Positions 8,178 through 17,854 of a stretch of 64,000 nucleotides of DNA are shown here, piece after piece. Within the stretch, counting starts at the first letter, position 1, and each line of letters begins with the position of its first letter. The translations under genes were made by a program, and so were the position numbers. The notes under the pieces were generated by a model, which saw only the letters and a program-made list of their open reading frames with translations, was not told where the DNA came from and ran no database searches. The stretch lies in contig NZ_CP077091.1 in NCBI RefSeq assembly GCF_014268595.2, positions 1,634,501-1,698,500 on the forward strand. The letters are read 5' to 3'. This DNA is from Pseudomonas hamedanensis. Lineage in GTDB: Bacteria; Pseudomonadota; Gammaproteobacteria; Pseudomonadales; Pseudomonadaceae.

Positions 8178-9130
8178 GAGCCTTCAATTACAGCCGCGCC
8201 GACTCGCCTGCCGCAGCCGCCGCACAAGCTGCGCAAGTCCAGGGCGCCAAGTTCATCGCTGGCGGCACCAACCTGCTCGACCTGATGAAACTCGACATCG
8301 AAACCCCGGTGCACCTGATCGACATCAACCACCTCGGTCTGGATCAGATCGAAGCCACGCCCGAGGGCGGACTGCGCATCGGCGCATTGGTGCGCAACAC
8401 CGACCTGGCCGCCGATACCCGCGTGCGCAAGGATTACGCGCTGCTTTCCCGCGCCCTCCTCGCCGGCGCGTCCGGGCAACTGCGCAACATGGCGACAACC
8501 GCCGGCAACCTGTTGCAGCGCACCCGCTGCCCGTACTTTTACGACACGCACCAAGCCTGCAACAAACGCAATCCCGGCAGCGGCTGCGCAGCCATCGGCG
8601 GGGTCACACGGCAATTGGCGATCATCGGCGTCAGCGACGCGTGCATTGCCACCCACCCAAGCGACATGGCTATCGCCATGCGTGCCCTCGATGCGCAGAT
8701 TGAAACGGTGAAACCCGACGGCAGCACGCGCAGTATCCCGATGGCTGACTTTCATCAGTTGCCGGGCAACACACCGAATATCGAAACCAGCCTCACGCCC
8801 GGCGAATTCATCACTGCCGTAACGCTGCCGCCTCCGGTCGGTGGCACGCACATTTATCACAAGGTGCGCGATCGCTCGTCCTACGCCTTTGCGCTGGTCT
8901 CGGTGGGTTTGATCCTGCAAAAGGACGGCACAGGCCGCGTGGCGGTCGGCGGCATCGCGCCGAAACCGTGGCGGGTCGAAGCGGCAGACGCCCTGCTGCC
9001 AAAAGGCGCAAAAGCGGTCAGCGAACGCCTGCTCGAAGGCGCGACACCCACCGCTGACAACCAATTCAAACTGACACTGGTCGAGCGCACGCTGGCCTCG
9101 GTGTTGGCGCAAGCGAGGGAAACGGCATGA
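8174..9130 (+). CDS. paoB: Periplasmic aldehyde oxidoreductase, FAD subunit
   Basis: 318 aa FAD-binding subunit of the same complex. The FAD pyrophosphate-loop signature [11 protein letters not shown] is at residues 29-40. A cysteine-rich insertion (Cys119, 129, 138 and 157, context [20 protein letters not shown]) is the feature that in E. coli PaoB binds an additional [4Fe-4S] cluster and distinguishes this group from ordinary xanthine dehydrogenases. Start and stop overlap paoA and paoC by 4 bases each (ATGA), indicating translational coupling. It has no export signal and presumably hitch-hikes with PaoA. Confidence 0.93.
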   Translation: MRAFNYSRADSPAAAAAQAAQVQGAKFIAGGTNLLDLMKLDIETPVHLIDINHLGLDQIEATPEGGLRIGALVRNTDLAADTRVRKDYALLSRALLAGASGQLRNMATTAGNLLQRTRCPYFYDTHQACNKRNPGSGCAAIGGVTRQLAIIGVSDACIATHPSDMAIAMRALDAQIETVKPDGSTRSIPMADFHQLPGNTPNIETSLTPGEFITAVTLPPPVGGTHIYHKVRDRSSYAFALVSVGLILQKDGTGRVAVGGIAPKPWRVEAADALLPKGAKAVSERLLEGATPTADNQFKLTLVERTLASVLAQARETA

Positions 9131-11325
9131 AATTCGACACGCCCGCCACCACCAACCCCATCGACCGCCTGAAGGTCGTCGGCCAACCCACCGAGCGCAT
9201 CGAAGGTCCGCTGAAAACCAGTGGCCAAGCCACTTATGCCTACGAGCAACATGAGGCAGCAGCCAACCAGGCTTACGGCTTCATGGTCGATTCGGCCATC
9301 GCCAAAGGCCGGATCAAAGCGATTCATCTGGACGAGGCCAAAGCCGCGCCGGGCGTGCTGGCGATCGTCACCGCCGAGAACGCCGGCAAGCTCGCCAAGG
9401 GCGATTACAACGCTGCGCACCTACTCGCCGGGCCTGAAGTCCAGCACTATCAGCAGGCCGTCGCACTGGTCGTCGCCGAGACCTTCGAACAAGCCCGCGC
9501 CGCCGCGCAATGGGTCAAGGTTGATTACGAAACCACGGAAGGCAAGTTCGATCTGGCCAGCGTCAAAGATCTGGGCGTCGAGCCGAAAGACGAGTTGCCT
9601 GACGTCAATCACGGTGATTTTGACAAGGCGTTTGCCGCGGCGCCGGTGCAGTTCGATCAGACCTACACCACCCCTGACCAGTCCCACGCGATGATGGAAC
9701 CGCACGCGACACTGGCCGCATGGGAAGGCGATCAGCTGACCGTGTGGACGTCGAACCAGATGGTCGCCTGGAGTGTCGGTGACATCGCGAAAACCCTCGG
9801 CCTGCCGAAGGAAAATGTCCGTTTGGTCTCGCCGTACATCGGCGGTGGTTTTGGCGGCAAGTTGTTCATCCGCGCCGACGTGATCCTGGCCGCCCTCGGG
9901 GCGCGCATGGCCGGCAGACCGGTGAAAGTCGCCCTGGCCCGCCCGCAGATGGCGAATAACACCACCCACCGCCCGGCGACGATTCAGCGCATCCGCATGG
10001 GTGCAACCGCTGACGGCAAGCTCACGGCCATTGCCCACGAAGGCTGGTCGGGCAACCTGGCTGACGGCAAGGTCGAACTCGCCGCGCAGCCGAGCCAACT
10101 GCTCTACGCCGCGCAAAACCGCCGCGTCAGCATGCGCCTGGCGCCGCTCGACTTGCCCGAGGGCAACGCCATGCGCGCGCCCGGCGAAGCGCCGGGGCTG
10201 ATGGTGCTGGAAATCGCCATGGACGAAATGGCCGAACAGCTGAACATGGACCCGGTGCAATTTCGCATTCTCAACGACACCCAGGTCGATCCGGTGAAAA
10301 CCGAGCGGCCATTCTCCCAACGCCAACTGATCAAATGCCTGCAGACCGGTGCCGAGAAGTTCGGCTGGAATCAGCGCAAGGCGAAGCCGGGCACGCACCG
10401 AGAAGGCCGTTGGCTGATCGGCATGGGCGTCGCCGCGGCGTTTCGCAACAACCTGCTGGTCAAGTCCGGCGCCCGCGTACGGCTGGAGCGCGATGGCAAA
10501 GTCGTCGTGGAAACCGACATGACCGACATCGGCACCGGTAGCTACACGATCATCGCGCAGACGGCGGCCGAAATGATGGGCGTTGGCCTCGATGATGTGG
10601 TGGTGCGTCTGGGTGATTCAAACTTTCCGGTGTCAGCCGGCTCCGGCGGCCAGTTCGGCGGTAACTGCTCGACCGCAGGCGTCTACGCTGCCTGCGTAAA
10701 ACTGCGCGAAGCGGTGGCGGCCAGACTGGGGCTGGCGGCGGATCAGGCCGAATTCGTCGACGGGCAAGTGCGCGTCGGCAGCCAAAGCCTGCCGCTGCGC
10801 AACGCGGCGGCAAACGGCGCACTGGTCGGCGAGGACAGCATCGAGTTCGGTGATCTGGCCGAGAAATACCAGCAATCGACCTTCGGCGCGCACTTTGTCG
10901 AAGTCGCCGTCGATGCCGCCACCGGCGAAGTGCGCGTGCGGCGCATGCTTGCGGTGTGCGCTGCCGGGCGGATTCTCAACCCGACGTCGGCACGCAGTCA
11001 GGTGATCGGCGCGATGACCATGGGCGTCGGCGCGGCATTGATGGAAGAACTGGCGGTGGACAAACGCCTGGGCTTTTTCGTCAACCATGATCTGGCTGGA
11101 TATGAAGTGCCGGTGCATGCCGACATTCCGCATCAGGAAGTGATTTTCCTGGATGAAACCGACCCGATTTCTTCGCCGATGAAGGCCAAGGGTGTCGGTG
11201 AGTTGGGGATTTGCGGCGTGAGTGCGGCGGTGGCGAATGCGATCTATAACGCCACCGGGGCGCGGGTCAGGGAATATCCGATTACGCTGGACAAGCTTCT
11301 TGATTCGTTGCCGGAGATGATCTGA
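9127..11325 (+). CDS. paoC: Periplasmic aldehyde oxidoreductase, molybdenum subunit
   Basis: 732 aa catalytic subunit holding the molybdenum cofactor (MCD form in E. coli). The catalytic glutamate is Glu692 in [10 protein letters not shown], at the same position number as remembered for E. coli PaoC. Glycine-rich cofactor loops GGGFGGKLF (about residue 240) and [12 protein letters not shown] (about 505) are intact. It is the last gene of the operon. The maturation chaperone PaoD (XdhC family) that follows in E. coli is absent here; an aldo/keto reductase on the other strand follows instead. Confidence 0.93.
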   Translation: MKFDTPATTNPIDRLKVVGQPTERIEGPLKTSGQATYAYEQHEAAANQAYGFMVDSAIAKGRIKAIHLDEAKAAPGVLAIVTAENAGKLAKGDYNAAHLLAGPEVQHYQQAVALVVAETFEQARAAAQWVKVDYETTEGKFDLASVKDLGVEPKDELPDVNHGDFDKAFAAAPVQFDQTYTTPDQSHAMMEPHATLAAWEGDQLTVWTSNQMVAWSVGDIAKTLGLPKENVRLVSPYIGGGFGGKLFIRADVILAALGARMAGRPVKVALARPQMANNTTHRPATIQRIRMGATADGKLTAIAHEGWSGNLADGKVELAAQPSQLLYAAQNRRVSMRLAPLDLPEGNAMRAPGEAPGLMVLEIAMDEMAEQLNMDPVQFRILNDTQVDPVKTERPFSQRQLIKCLQTGAEKFGWNQRKAKPGTHREGRWLIGMGVAAAFRNNLLVKSGARVRLERDGKVVVETDMTDIGTGSYTIIAQTAAEMMGVGLDDVVVRLGDSNFPVSAGSGGQFGGNCSTAGVYAACVKLREAVAARLGLAADQAEFVDGQVRVGSQSLPLRNAAANGALVGEDSIEFGDLAEKYQQSTFGAHFVEVAVDAATGEVRVRRMLAVCAAGRILNPTSARSQVIGAMTMGVGAALMEELAVDKRLGFFVNHDLAGYEVPVHADIPHQEVIFLDETDPISSPMKAKGVGELGICGVSAAVANAIYNATGARVREYPITLDKLLDSLPEMI

Positions 11326-11330
11326 AAACG

Positions 11331-11427
11331 TCCCTGTGGGCGCTGCGGCACGCTGCGATTTTTTGATCTTCAAAGCAAGATCAAAAGATCGCAGCCTCGT
11401 TGCACTCGACAGCTCCTACAGGTGGCG
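11331..11427. repeat. Composite repeat with 44-bp hairpin
   Basis: GCTGCGATTTTTTGATCTT and its complement AAGATCAAAAGATCGCAGC (11352-11395) form a long hairpin around CAAAGC, flanked by half-arms CCCTGTGGG and CTCCTACAGG of the commoner REP families. A fragment of the same element (GGCTGCGATCTTTTGAT) recurs at 26030-26046. Confidence 0.75.
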
Positions 11428-11491
11428 CCACTTCACGGTAATTGCGTTGTTGCTCGAAGCGTTACGCTGGGGCAGCAACGTTTGTGCGGGG

Positions 11492-12451
11492 TCAGCCCAC
11501 CAGTGCAATCAACTGATGCCGCTGCGCATCGGTCAACATCGGCCCGAACCCCGCCCCGGCGTTATCGGCCATGTAACGCGGATTGCCGGTCCCCGGTATC
11601 ACACAGGTCACCGCTGGATGTGCCAGCAGAAATTTCAGCGCCAGTTGCGGCCAACTGTTGACCTGCACATCCGAGACCCACGCCGGCAGGGCTTTGCCCT
11701 TGAGCCGGGCGAGCAAATCGCCGCCACCAAACGGCCGGTTGCAAATCACCGCCACTCCACGTTCGCGACACAGCGGCAGAATGCGTTTCTCGACACCTCG
11801 GTCGTCGAGGGCGTAATTGATTTGCAGAAAATCGAGCTTTTCGGCTTTCAGGACGGCTTCAACTTCGTCGTAGGCCGAGGAGGTGTAATGCGTGATGCCG
11901 ATATAGCGAATCCGCCCCTGCTCTTTCCATTCGCGCAGCGTCGGCAAATGGGTTTTCCAGTCGAGCAGGTTATGGATCTGCATCAAGTCGATGCGTTCGG
12001 TTTGCAGCAGGTTGAACGACTGCTCCATCTGCGCGATGCCCTCCTCGCGTCCACGGGTCCACACTTTGGTTGCCAGAAAGGCCGGCGAGCGCGGTTCGTG
12101 AATCGACAGCAACTCGCCGGTGGTCTGCTCGGCGCGGCCGTACATGGGCGAGCTGTCGACCACCGTGCCGCCCTTGCGAAACAGCTCGCTGAGTACCGCC
12201 GGTAACTGTTTGTAAGCCGGATCACCCGGGGCGACGTCGAAACCGCGATAAGTGCCCAACCCGACCATGGGCAGCGACTCGGAGCTGGAAGGGATGGTAC
12301 GGGTCTGCATAGTCTGCTCTCCTGCCTTGTCCGGCGAAGTGAGGGTCGGCGGCAAGACAGCGGCCAGCGCTCGATCAACCGTAAAAACCGCCGTCGCCTC
12401 GGCAGCCAGCCTCAGCAAGCGACGACGGGAGTAACCCTCAGTGTGGCGCAT
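11492..12451 (-). CDS. Tat-exported aldo/keto reductase
   Basis: 319 aa. The start at 12451 is supported by a perfect AGGAGG and yields a twin-arginine signal (SRRRLLRLAAEATAVF) followed by the reductase domain from about residue 50. The catalytic tetrad is visible: Asp and Tyr in VVDSSPMYGRAE, Lys in ATKVWTRG and His in MQIHNL. The family reduces aldehydes or ketones with NADPH in the cytoplasm, so a periplasmic member raises the question of cofactor supply. It lies convergent to paoABC, another Tat-exported aldehyde enzyme; a functional link is inference. If the start were at the inner Met near residue 41, it would be cytoplasmic. Confidence 0.85.
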   Translation of the reverse strand: MRHTEGYSRRRLLRLAAEATAVFTVDRALAAVLPPTLTSPDKAGEQTMQTRTIPSSSESLPMVGLGTYRGFDVAPGDPAYKQLPAVLSELFRKGGTVVDSSPMYGRAEQTTGELLSIHEPRSPAFLATKVWTRGREEGIAQMEQSFNLLQTERIDLMQIHNLLDWKTHLPTLREWKEQGRIRYIGITHYTSSAYDEVEAVLKAEKLDFLQINYALDDRGVEKRILPLCRERGVAVICNRPFGGGDLLARLKGKALPAWVSDVQVNSWPQLALKFLLAHPAVTCVIPGTGNPRYMADNAGAGFGPMLTDAQRHQLIALVG

Positions 12452-12562
12452 GCGGGTCCTCCTGCTGCGCGGATCTGTTGCATGTTGTGTGCGACGGCTG
12501 TCTGGCGCAGTCGCTGAACTACACTGCGACAGCAAACCCCTCACCCCGTTAAAAGTAGCCGA

Positions 12563-13333
12563 ATGTCCCGAACGCTGATGTCACTCGTCGTTTTCATCGT
12601 TGCCGTGTACCTGGTGCTGTGTGCGGCGCTGTTCGTGTTTCAGCGTTCGCTGATCTATTTTCCACAGCCTGCCGCAGTAACCTCAGAAGATTCACGGCTG
12701 AAGCTGTCGATGCCGGACGCGGAGGTTTGGGTGACCACTCGCGAGCGCAGCGGATCGCGGGCACTGATCTATTTCGGCGGCAATGCCGAAGACGTTTCGC
12801 GCAATCTTGAGGAATTTGCCGAGGCGTTTCCCGATTACGCGCTGTATTTTTTGCACTACCGGGGCTTTGGCGGCAGCACCGGCTCACCTTCCGAAGCGGC
12901 GATTGCCGAAGATGCGCTGGCATTGTTCGATCAGGTGTATGCGAGCCACCCGCAAATTACCGTGGTCGGACGAAGTCTGGGCTCGGGCGTGGCGGTGCGT
13001 CTGGTCAGCCAGCGGCCGGTGCAGAAGCTGATATTGGTGACGCCGTTCAACAGCTTCAAGGAAATCGCCGGGCAGCAATACCCATGGGTGCCGGTGAAGT
13101 GGTTACTCAAGGATCGTTTCGAATCGGGCAAGTACGCGGCGCATATCCGCGTGCCGACGTTGTTGTTGGCGGCCAGTGATGACGAAGTGATTGGACGCAG
13201 CAGCACGCAGCGGTTGTTCGAAAGCTTCCCTCAAGGCGTGGCGACGCTGAAGGTGGTACCGGATTCGGGGCATAACTCGATTTCCGGGCGGGGGGAATAT
13301 TGGCGGTGGATGGGGGATGTGTTGAATCGCTGA
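12563..13333 (+). CDS. Membrane-anchored alpha/beta hydrolase (BEM46/ABHD13-like)
   Basis: 256 aa. One N-terminal membrane span (residues 5-28) is followed by an alpha/beta hydrolase fold. Nucleophile elbow GRSLGSG (Ser about 140), acid residue in AASDDEV and His in DSGHNS complete a serine-hydrolase triad. The substrate is unknown; relatives are called BEM46-like esterases or peptidases. The ribosome site is weak. It diverges from the aldo/keto reductase with a 111-bp gap. Confidence 0.85.
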   Translation: MSRTLMSLVVFIVAVYLVLCAALFVFQRSLIYFPQPAAVTSEDSRLKLSMPDAEVWVTTRERSGSRALIYFGGNAEDVSRNLEEFAEAFPDYALYFLHYRGFGGSTGSPSEAAIAEDALALFDQVYASHPQITVVGRSLGSGVAVRLVSQRPVQKLILVTPFNSFKEIAGQQYPWVPVKWLLKDRFESGKYAAHIRVPTLLLAASDDEVIGRSSTQRLFESFPQGVATLKVVPDSGHNSISGRGEYWRWMGDVLNR

Positions 13334-13370
13334 GGTCGGGCCTGAGTGAGGTGTTGTTTCCACTGGCCCT

Positions 13371-13442
13371 ATCGCGAGCAGGCTCACTCCTACATTTGGC
13401 GTGCCTTGCACCTGTGGGAGCGAGCCTGCTCGCGAAGGCGTC
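13371..13442. repeat. Pair of REP elements
   Basis: ATCGCGAGCAGGCTCACTCC followed 30 bp later by TGTGGGAGCGAGCCTGCTCG in the opposite orientation. The arms come from two slightly different REP families. Confidence 0.8.
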
Positions 13443-13579
13443 GGTCCAGACGACACCATTCTGCGAGTTTAAAAATGCCCCCGCCGCCCCTGAACCAAGT
13501 CCGCAAACCCCAGTCCTATTCGCGCCGCCCTGCGCGGCTCTCCCACTTTAGCGCTGTCCCCCCTTGAGCTGCCCGTCCC

Positions 13580-14446
13580 ATGCGCCACGCCGTTCGTTCG
13601 TCTCGCCTGCTTTCGCTGTGCCTGCTGATTCTGTCGCCACTGTTTGTGCCAACCGCCCATGCCGGAGCGGAGCGACAATTGGTGGCCGCCATCAACGACT
13701 ATCGTGCGCATCCGCAGCGCTGCGAGCGCCGGCCGGGACACCGCCTGGCGCCGCTGACGTTGCAGGCGAATCTGGCCTTGCCAATCGGCTATCGCTATGG
13801 CGGCGGCATGCGGGAAGCGTTGAAGTCGTCCGGGTATTCGGCCGTCGCGGTGCGCAGCATTCGCATTGTCGGTGCCGAGGACGCCGACGAGGCTTTCGAC
13901 CTGTTGCAGAGTGATTACTGCGCCGCCTTGCTGGACGCCAGCTATGCCGATATCGGCGTCAGCCGCTCGCGCAATCAGTGGCAAGTGGTGCTCGCGCAAC
14001 CGGTGCTCGACCGTCGCGTCGGCGATAACCGCAGCGTTGGCAAAGCCTTGCTCGCCGAGGTCAACGCCGCCCGCGCCCGTCCGCGGATGTGCGGACGCCA
14101 GCGTTTCGCCGCGGCCCGGCCACTGAGCTGGAATGCCGCACTGGGCGCAGCGGCACAGGGACACAGCAAAGCCATGGCGTATGGCAACTACTTTGCCCAC
14201 CGCGACCCTGACGGCGATATGCCCGCCGATCGCGCCCGGGCTGCCGGTTATCGTGGTCGGCAAGTGGGCGAGAACATTGCCGCCGGACAAAGCTCGCCCG
14301 GCAAGGCGATGGCGGGCTGGCTGGCCAGCCCGGGCCATTGCGCCAACCTGATGAGCCCGATCTTCACGCAGGTGGGCGCTGGGTTCACCAGTGAATCGCG
14401 CAGTGATAAAGGCGTCTACTGGACGATGCTGTTCGGCGCGCCGTAA
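13580..14446 (+). CDS. Secreted protein with tandem CAP (SCP-like) domains
   Basis: 288 aa with a Sec signal (cleavage near AHA-GA, residue 27). Residues about 155-285 are a typical bacterial CAP domain: NAARARPRMCG, then AAQGHSKAMAYGNYFAHRDPDG, RAAGYRGRQVGENIAAGQ and WLASPGHCANLMSP, with the His/Glu cavity residues present. Residues about 30-150 look like a second, degenerate copy (LVAAINDYRAHPQRC parallels LLAEVNAARARPRMC) lacking the HRDP and GENIA motifs. Bacterial CAP proteins are extracytoplasmic with mostly unknown roles. The ribosome site is weak. Confidence 0.85.
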   Translation: MRHAVRSSRLLSLCLLILSPLFVPTAHAGAERQLVAAINDYRAHPQRCERRPGHRLAPLTLQANLALPIGYRYGGGMREALKSSGYSAVAVRSIRIVGAEDADEAFDLLQSDYCAALLDASYADIGVSRSRNQWQVVLAQPVLDRRVGDNRSVGKALLAEVNAARARPRMCGRQRFAAARPLSWNAALGAAAQGHSKAMAYGNYFAHRDPDGDMPADRARAAGYRGRQVGENIAAGQSSPGKAMAGWLASPGHCANLMSPIFTQVGAGFTSESRSDKGVYWTMLFGAP

Positions 14447-14447
14447 G

Positions 14448-15251
14448 TCACGGCTGGCTGCGGGCGTTTTCATCGCCGGGGGTGGCCGGGCGCGGCATGA
14501 CGTGCTGATGTCCGGTCGGATCCTTGATCTGCACAACGTTGCCCTTCTGCCAGGCGTCAGCCCCAGGCGCAACAGGCGCCGGTTTGATCCCGGCGCGAGC
14601 CTGTTTCTTCTCGGCGCTGTCGACGCCCAGACGCTGATCGCGCTGGCGGACCATTTGCGCATCCGCTTGACCGTCAGCAGTGAAGCCCATCATCAATTGC
14701 GGCACGCCCAAAGGCAGTTGCTTGTCCTGATCGGTGTGCCAGGTGTGCCAGGTCTTGCCGTAGGTATTGGCGAGTTTTTCCATCAGACGGGTTTCCGCCA
14801 CTTGTGGAATGCCTGGCGCGATCAGCTGACCTGAGGTGACTTCATGCGCGTGACTGTGCCACAGCGCCTTTTCCTTGGCAGGCAACTGCGTGAACAGACG
14901 CTGGCTGATGATGTACTCCACGCCCATCAACTTGGCTTCGGTGGTGTTGCCATCGTAGATCACGCACTGAAACACTTCTTCGTTGAGCGCCGAACAGTAG
15001 TGATGCGCTTCCATCTGGGCGTCAGGATGGCCGTTGTAGAAATGGAAGCCATCCAGGTACATGTTCAACGCACGGATCGGCGGCTTGTCCTGCAGCCATT
15101 GCGCGCCCACCTCAAGCATCTCCGTGTCGGATGCCTTGGCTTGACCGGGCGTCTGCACCGGCGAATCGGTGTTGCTCATCGCGCAACCGGTCAGGGCCGC
15201 AACCATCAAGCCCACGGGAACCCAACGTCCCTGCAAGGTCGTGCTACGCAT
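14448..15251 (-). CDS. DUF1264/OBAP-like lipoprotein
   Basis: 267 aa from the ATG at 15251, preceded by GAGGAG. It has a lipobox (ALTGC, Cys23). The body carries the oil-body-associated-protein signature: FHFYNGHPDAQMEAHHYCSALNEE in pieces, then FQCVIYDGN and KALWHSHAHEV. Plant relatives sit on oil bodies; the bacterial role is unknown. The many conserved histidines (HHYC, HSHAHE, HTWH) suggest metal binding (inference). It is convergent with the CAP gene, with only one base between them. The C-terminus is Pro/Gly/Gln-rich. Confidence 0.85.
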   Translation of the reverse strand: MRSTTLQGRWVPVGLMVAALTGCAMSNTDSPVQTPGQAKASDTEMLEVGAQWLQDKPPIRALNMYLDGFHFYNGHPDAQMEAHHYCSALNEEVFQCVIYDGNTTEAKLMGVEYIISQRLFTQLPAKEKALWHSHAHEVTSGQLIAPGIPQVAETRLMEKLANTYGKTWHTWHTDQDKQLPLGVPQLMMGFTADGQADAQMVRQRDQRLGVDSAEKKQARAGIKPAPVAPGADAWQKGNVVQIKDPTGHQHVMPRPATPGDENARSQP

Positions 15252-15344
15252 GTTTCGCTCCTCGATCATTCAGTGGCGGGCTGATTTGCCCTGTTCTGCA
15301 ACTGAAAGCAGGAGAACGACAGAGTTCGAAAAAATGCGCCGGGA

Positions 15345-15428
15345 TCAGACCGGAGAAATCGTTGCGAGGACACCAATCAGAATGGTCAGGGTCAGAAAAC
15401 CGCCGAGAAAAAACGCCATCTTGTACAT
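15345..15428 (-). CDS. 27-residue membrane peptide
   Basis: ATG at 15428 preceded by GAGGAGAG at ideal spacing. The frame encodes MYKMAFFLGGFLTLTILIG and continues VLATISPV, then stops at 15345. It is one hydrophobic helix with a short positively charged N-terminus, so it should insert in the inner membrane. It lies 94 bp upstream of the DUF1264 lipoprotein on the same strand, possibly as the first gene of that transcript. The size, strong ribosome site and clean single helix argue for a real small protein; no family name is known to me. Confidence 0.55.
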   Translation of the reverse strand: MYKMAFFLGGFLTLTILIGVLATISPV

Positions 15429-15561
15429 ACAGCTCTCCTCAATGCCAAACCTGCGGTGCACCGGACGCTTCGGGATGAAGATTTGTCGCGAGTGACCGCA
15501 CTGCCGGGCATTTTGAGCGTGTGGCTGTGTTAGATACAGAGGCAGATGAGACTGAAAAATA

Positions 15562-15585
15562 CGGATCAGATGCGCATCTGATCCG
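15562..15585. promoter_or_regulatory. Perfect 24-bp palindrome
   Basis: CGGATCAGATGC followed by its exact complement GCATCTGATCCG. It lies 133 bp upstream of the membrane peptide and 104 bp upstream of the SnoaL-like gene, in their divergent region. There is no T-run, so it is more likely an operator or a repeat remnant than a terminator. Confidence 0.4.
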
Positions 15586-15689
15586 CTTCCGACATAGGCA
15601 GGTATTCAATTTTATATTCAAGGATCCCATTTCAGCCGGACTGATCTAGAGTCATTGCCGTCGAACAACAATAAAAAACAGGAGTGACC

Positions 15690-16118
15690 ATGCCCGATCT
15701 CGCCTTACAGCCCAATGTCAGCGCATCCCTCGAGCGCTGGCACGAGATGATTCGCAGCGGCAATCTCACCGCCCTTCCCGAACTGCTTGATCCGCAAGCC
15801 GTGTTTCGCTCGCCCATGGCCCACACGCCCTACCCTGGCGCGCCGGTGGTGGCCATGATCCTTAACACCGTGTTCGAGGTCTTTGAGGATTTCACCTATC
15901 ACCGCGAGCTGGCCACCGCCGATGGCTTGAACGTGATTCTTGAATTCAGCGCCAGGGTCGGTACGAAAGAACTCAAAGGCATCGACATGATTCGCTTCGA
16001 CGACAGCGGCAAGATTATCGAGTTTGAAGTGATGGTGCGGCCGCTGAGCGGGTTGCAGGCGTTGGGCGAGGAAATGGGCCGGCGGTTGGGTGCCTACCTG
16101 GCGAACGCGAAAATCTGA
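15690..16118 (+). CDS. SnoaL/NTF2-like protein
   Basis: 142 aa cytoplasmic protein of the NTF2-like cone fold (SnoaL-type): N-terminal helices with WHEMIRSGNLTALPELLDPQAVFRSP, then a curved sheet (NVILEFSARVGTKELKGIDMIRFDDSGKIIEFEVMVRP). Such proteins are isomerases, dehydratases or binding proteins; the residues here do not settle which. Start supported by AGGAG 5-9 bases upstream. Convergent with mqo, sharing a terminator. Confidence 0.85.
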   Translation: MPDLALQPNVSASLERWHEMIRSGNLTALPELLDPQAVFRSPMAHTPYPGAPVVAMILNTVFEVFEDFTYHRELATADGLNVILEFSARVGTKELKGIDMIRFDDSGKIIEFEVMVRPLSGLQALGEEMGRRLGAYLANAKI

Positions 16119-16148
16119 ATTCATCCCTACGCGACCAAATCCAGGCCA

Positions 16149-16190
16149 CAAAAAAACCCACTGACCGTCGCCGGCTCAGTGGGTTTTGTG
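16149..16190. terminator. Bidirectional terminator between SnoaL-like gene and mqo
   Basis: Stem ACCCACTGA/TCAGTGGGT flanked by an A-run on the left (T-run for the minus strand, serving mqo) and TTTT on the right (serving the plus-strand gene). Confidence 0.85.
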
Positions 16191-16204
16191 TGTCAGGGTT
16201 CTAG

Positions 16205-17854
16205 TTACAGAGCCATGTCACGTGCAGCGCTTTCCTTCGGTGCCACAGCCTTCTGAGCCGCAGCGCCGGCTGCCGGAGCAGCGGCCTGACCGATCACCGG
16301 AGGCGTCGGCAGTTCGAGGATCTTGGCGGTGTAGGCCCACTCTGCGGCCACTTTGGCCGGATCGCTGTTCAGCTGGGTGCCGTAGCTAGGCACGATCTGG
16401 TGCAGCTTGGTCTGCCACTCAGGGGTCGCGACTTTGTCTTTGAAGACTTTCTGCAGCACGCTCAGCATGATCGGTGCAGCGGTCGACGCGCCTGGCGATG
16501 CGCCCAGCAGGCCGGCGATGGAACCGTCTTGCGAGGTAACGATCTCGGTGCCCAGTTTCAGCACGCCGCCCGCGGCTTCATCACGCTTGATGATTTGCAC
16601 GCGCTGGCCGGCTTGCCACAGGCGCCAGTCTTCAGCCTTGGCGTTCGGGAAGTACTCCTTCAGCGCGTTCAGACGGTCTTCATCCGACAGCATCAGTTGA
16701 CCGGCAAGGTACTCGACCAGCGGGTATTCCTTGATGCCGACCTTGGTCATTGGCCAGATGTTGTGGGTGGTGGTGCTGGTCAGCAGGTCCAGGTACGAGC
16801 CTTCCTTGAGGAACTTGGTGCTGAAGGTCGCGAACGGGCCAAACAGGATGACGCGCTTGCCGTCCAGGACACGGGTGTCCAGGTGCGGAACGGACATCGG
16901 TGGCGCGCCAACCGAGGCTTTACCGTAGGCCTTGGCCAGATGCTGTTCGGCAATGGTCGGGTTCTCGGTCACCAGGAACGAGCCACCCACCGGGAAGCCT
17001 GCGTATTCCTTGGCTTCAGGAATGCCCGACTTTTGCAGCAGGTGCAGGGCACCGCCGCCAGCGCCGATGAACACGAACTTGGCGTCGGTTTCGGTTTTGC
17101 TGCCGTCTTTGAGGTTTTTGTAGCTGACGCGCCAGGTGCCGTCGGCGTTCTTGGTGATGTCCTCGACTTCGCTCGACAGTTTCAAGTCGAAGTTAGGCTT
17201 GGTCTGCAGGTGCGCGGCGAACTGGCGGGTGATTTCGCCGAAGTTCATGTCCGTTCCCAGCGGGCTCCAGGTGGCCGCGATTTTCTGGTTCGGGTCACGC
17301 CCTTCCATCATCAACGGGACCCACTTCTTGATCACAGCCGGGTCTTCGGAGTATTGCATGCCAGCGAACAGCGGGCTCGCTTGCAGGGCTTCGTAGCGCT
17401 TTTTCAGGAACTTGATGTTGTCATCGCCCCACACGAAGCTCATGTGCGGAGTTGTGTTGATGAACGAGCGCGGGTTCTTCAGAACGCCTTGCTGAACCTG
17501 CCAGGCCCAGAACTGACGGGACACCTGGAACGCTTCGTTGATCTCGACAGCTTTCGGGATCGTCACGTTGCCTTTGTCGTCTTCCGGGGTGTAGTTCAGC
17601 TCGGCGAGCGCCGAGTGACCGGTACCGGCGTTGTTCCAGCCATTGGAGCTTTCCAGGGCGACGCCATCGAGGCGCTCGACCATTTCCATCGACCAGCTCG
17701 GCTCCAGCTCATTGATCCACACACCCAGGGTGGTGCTCATGATGCCGCCGCCGATCAGCAGGACGTCAACTTTCTTTGCTTCTTCAGCATTGGCGGACGA
17801 CATCCCCATCGCCAAAGCCAGCCCCAGCAAGGCTGTGTTCACTTTTTTAAACAT
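16205..17854 (-). CDS. mqo: Malate:quinone oxidoreductase
   Basis: 549 aa FAD enzyme that oxidises malate to oxaloacetate and reduces the quinone pool. The dinucleotide-binding motif [18 protein letters not shown] begins near residue 29, followed by the family's [19 protein letters not shown]. The ATG at 17854 has AGGTG 6 bases upstream; a GTG three codons earlier is the alternative. Before the Rossmann motif is a 23-residue segment with all features of a Sec signal ([22 protein letters not shown]), unusual for a peripheral cytoplasmic-face enzyme. The C-terminus has an Ala/Pro-rich tail of about 35 residues. Single gene. Confidence 0.93.
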   Translation of the reverse strand: MFKKVNTALLGLALAMGMSSANAEEAKKVDVLLIGGGIMSTTLGVWINELEPSWSMEMVERLDGVALESSNGWNNAGTGHSALAELNYTPEDDKGNVTIPKAVEINEAFQVSRQFWAWQVQQGVLKNPRSFINTTPHMSFVWGDDNIKFLKKRYEALQASPLFAGMQYSEDPAVIKKWVPLMMEGRDPNQKIAATWSPLGTDMNFGEITRQFAAHLQTKPNFDLKLSSEVEDITKNADGTWRVSYKNLKDGSKTETDAKFVFIGAGGGALHLLQKSGIPEAKEYAGFPVGGSFLVTENPTIAEQHLAKAYGKASVGAPPMSVPHLDTRVLDGKRVILFGPFATFSTKFLKEGSYLDLLTSTTTHNIWPMTKVGIKEYPLVEYLAGQLMLSDEDRLNALKEYFPNAKAEDWRLWQAGQRVQIIKRDEAAGGVLKLGTEIVTSQDGSIAGLLGASPGASTAAPIMLSVLQKVFKDKVATPEWQTKLHQIVPSYGTQLNSDPAKVAAEWAYTAKILELPTPPVIGQAAAPAAGAAAQKAVAPKESAARDMAL

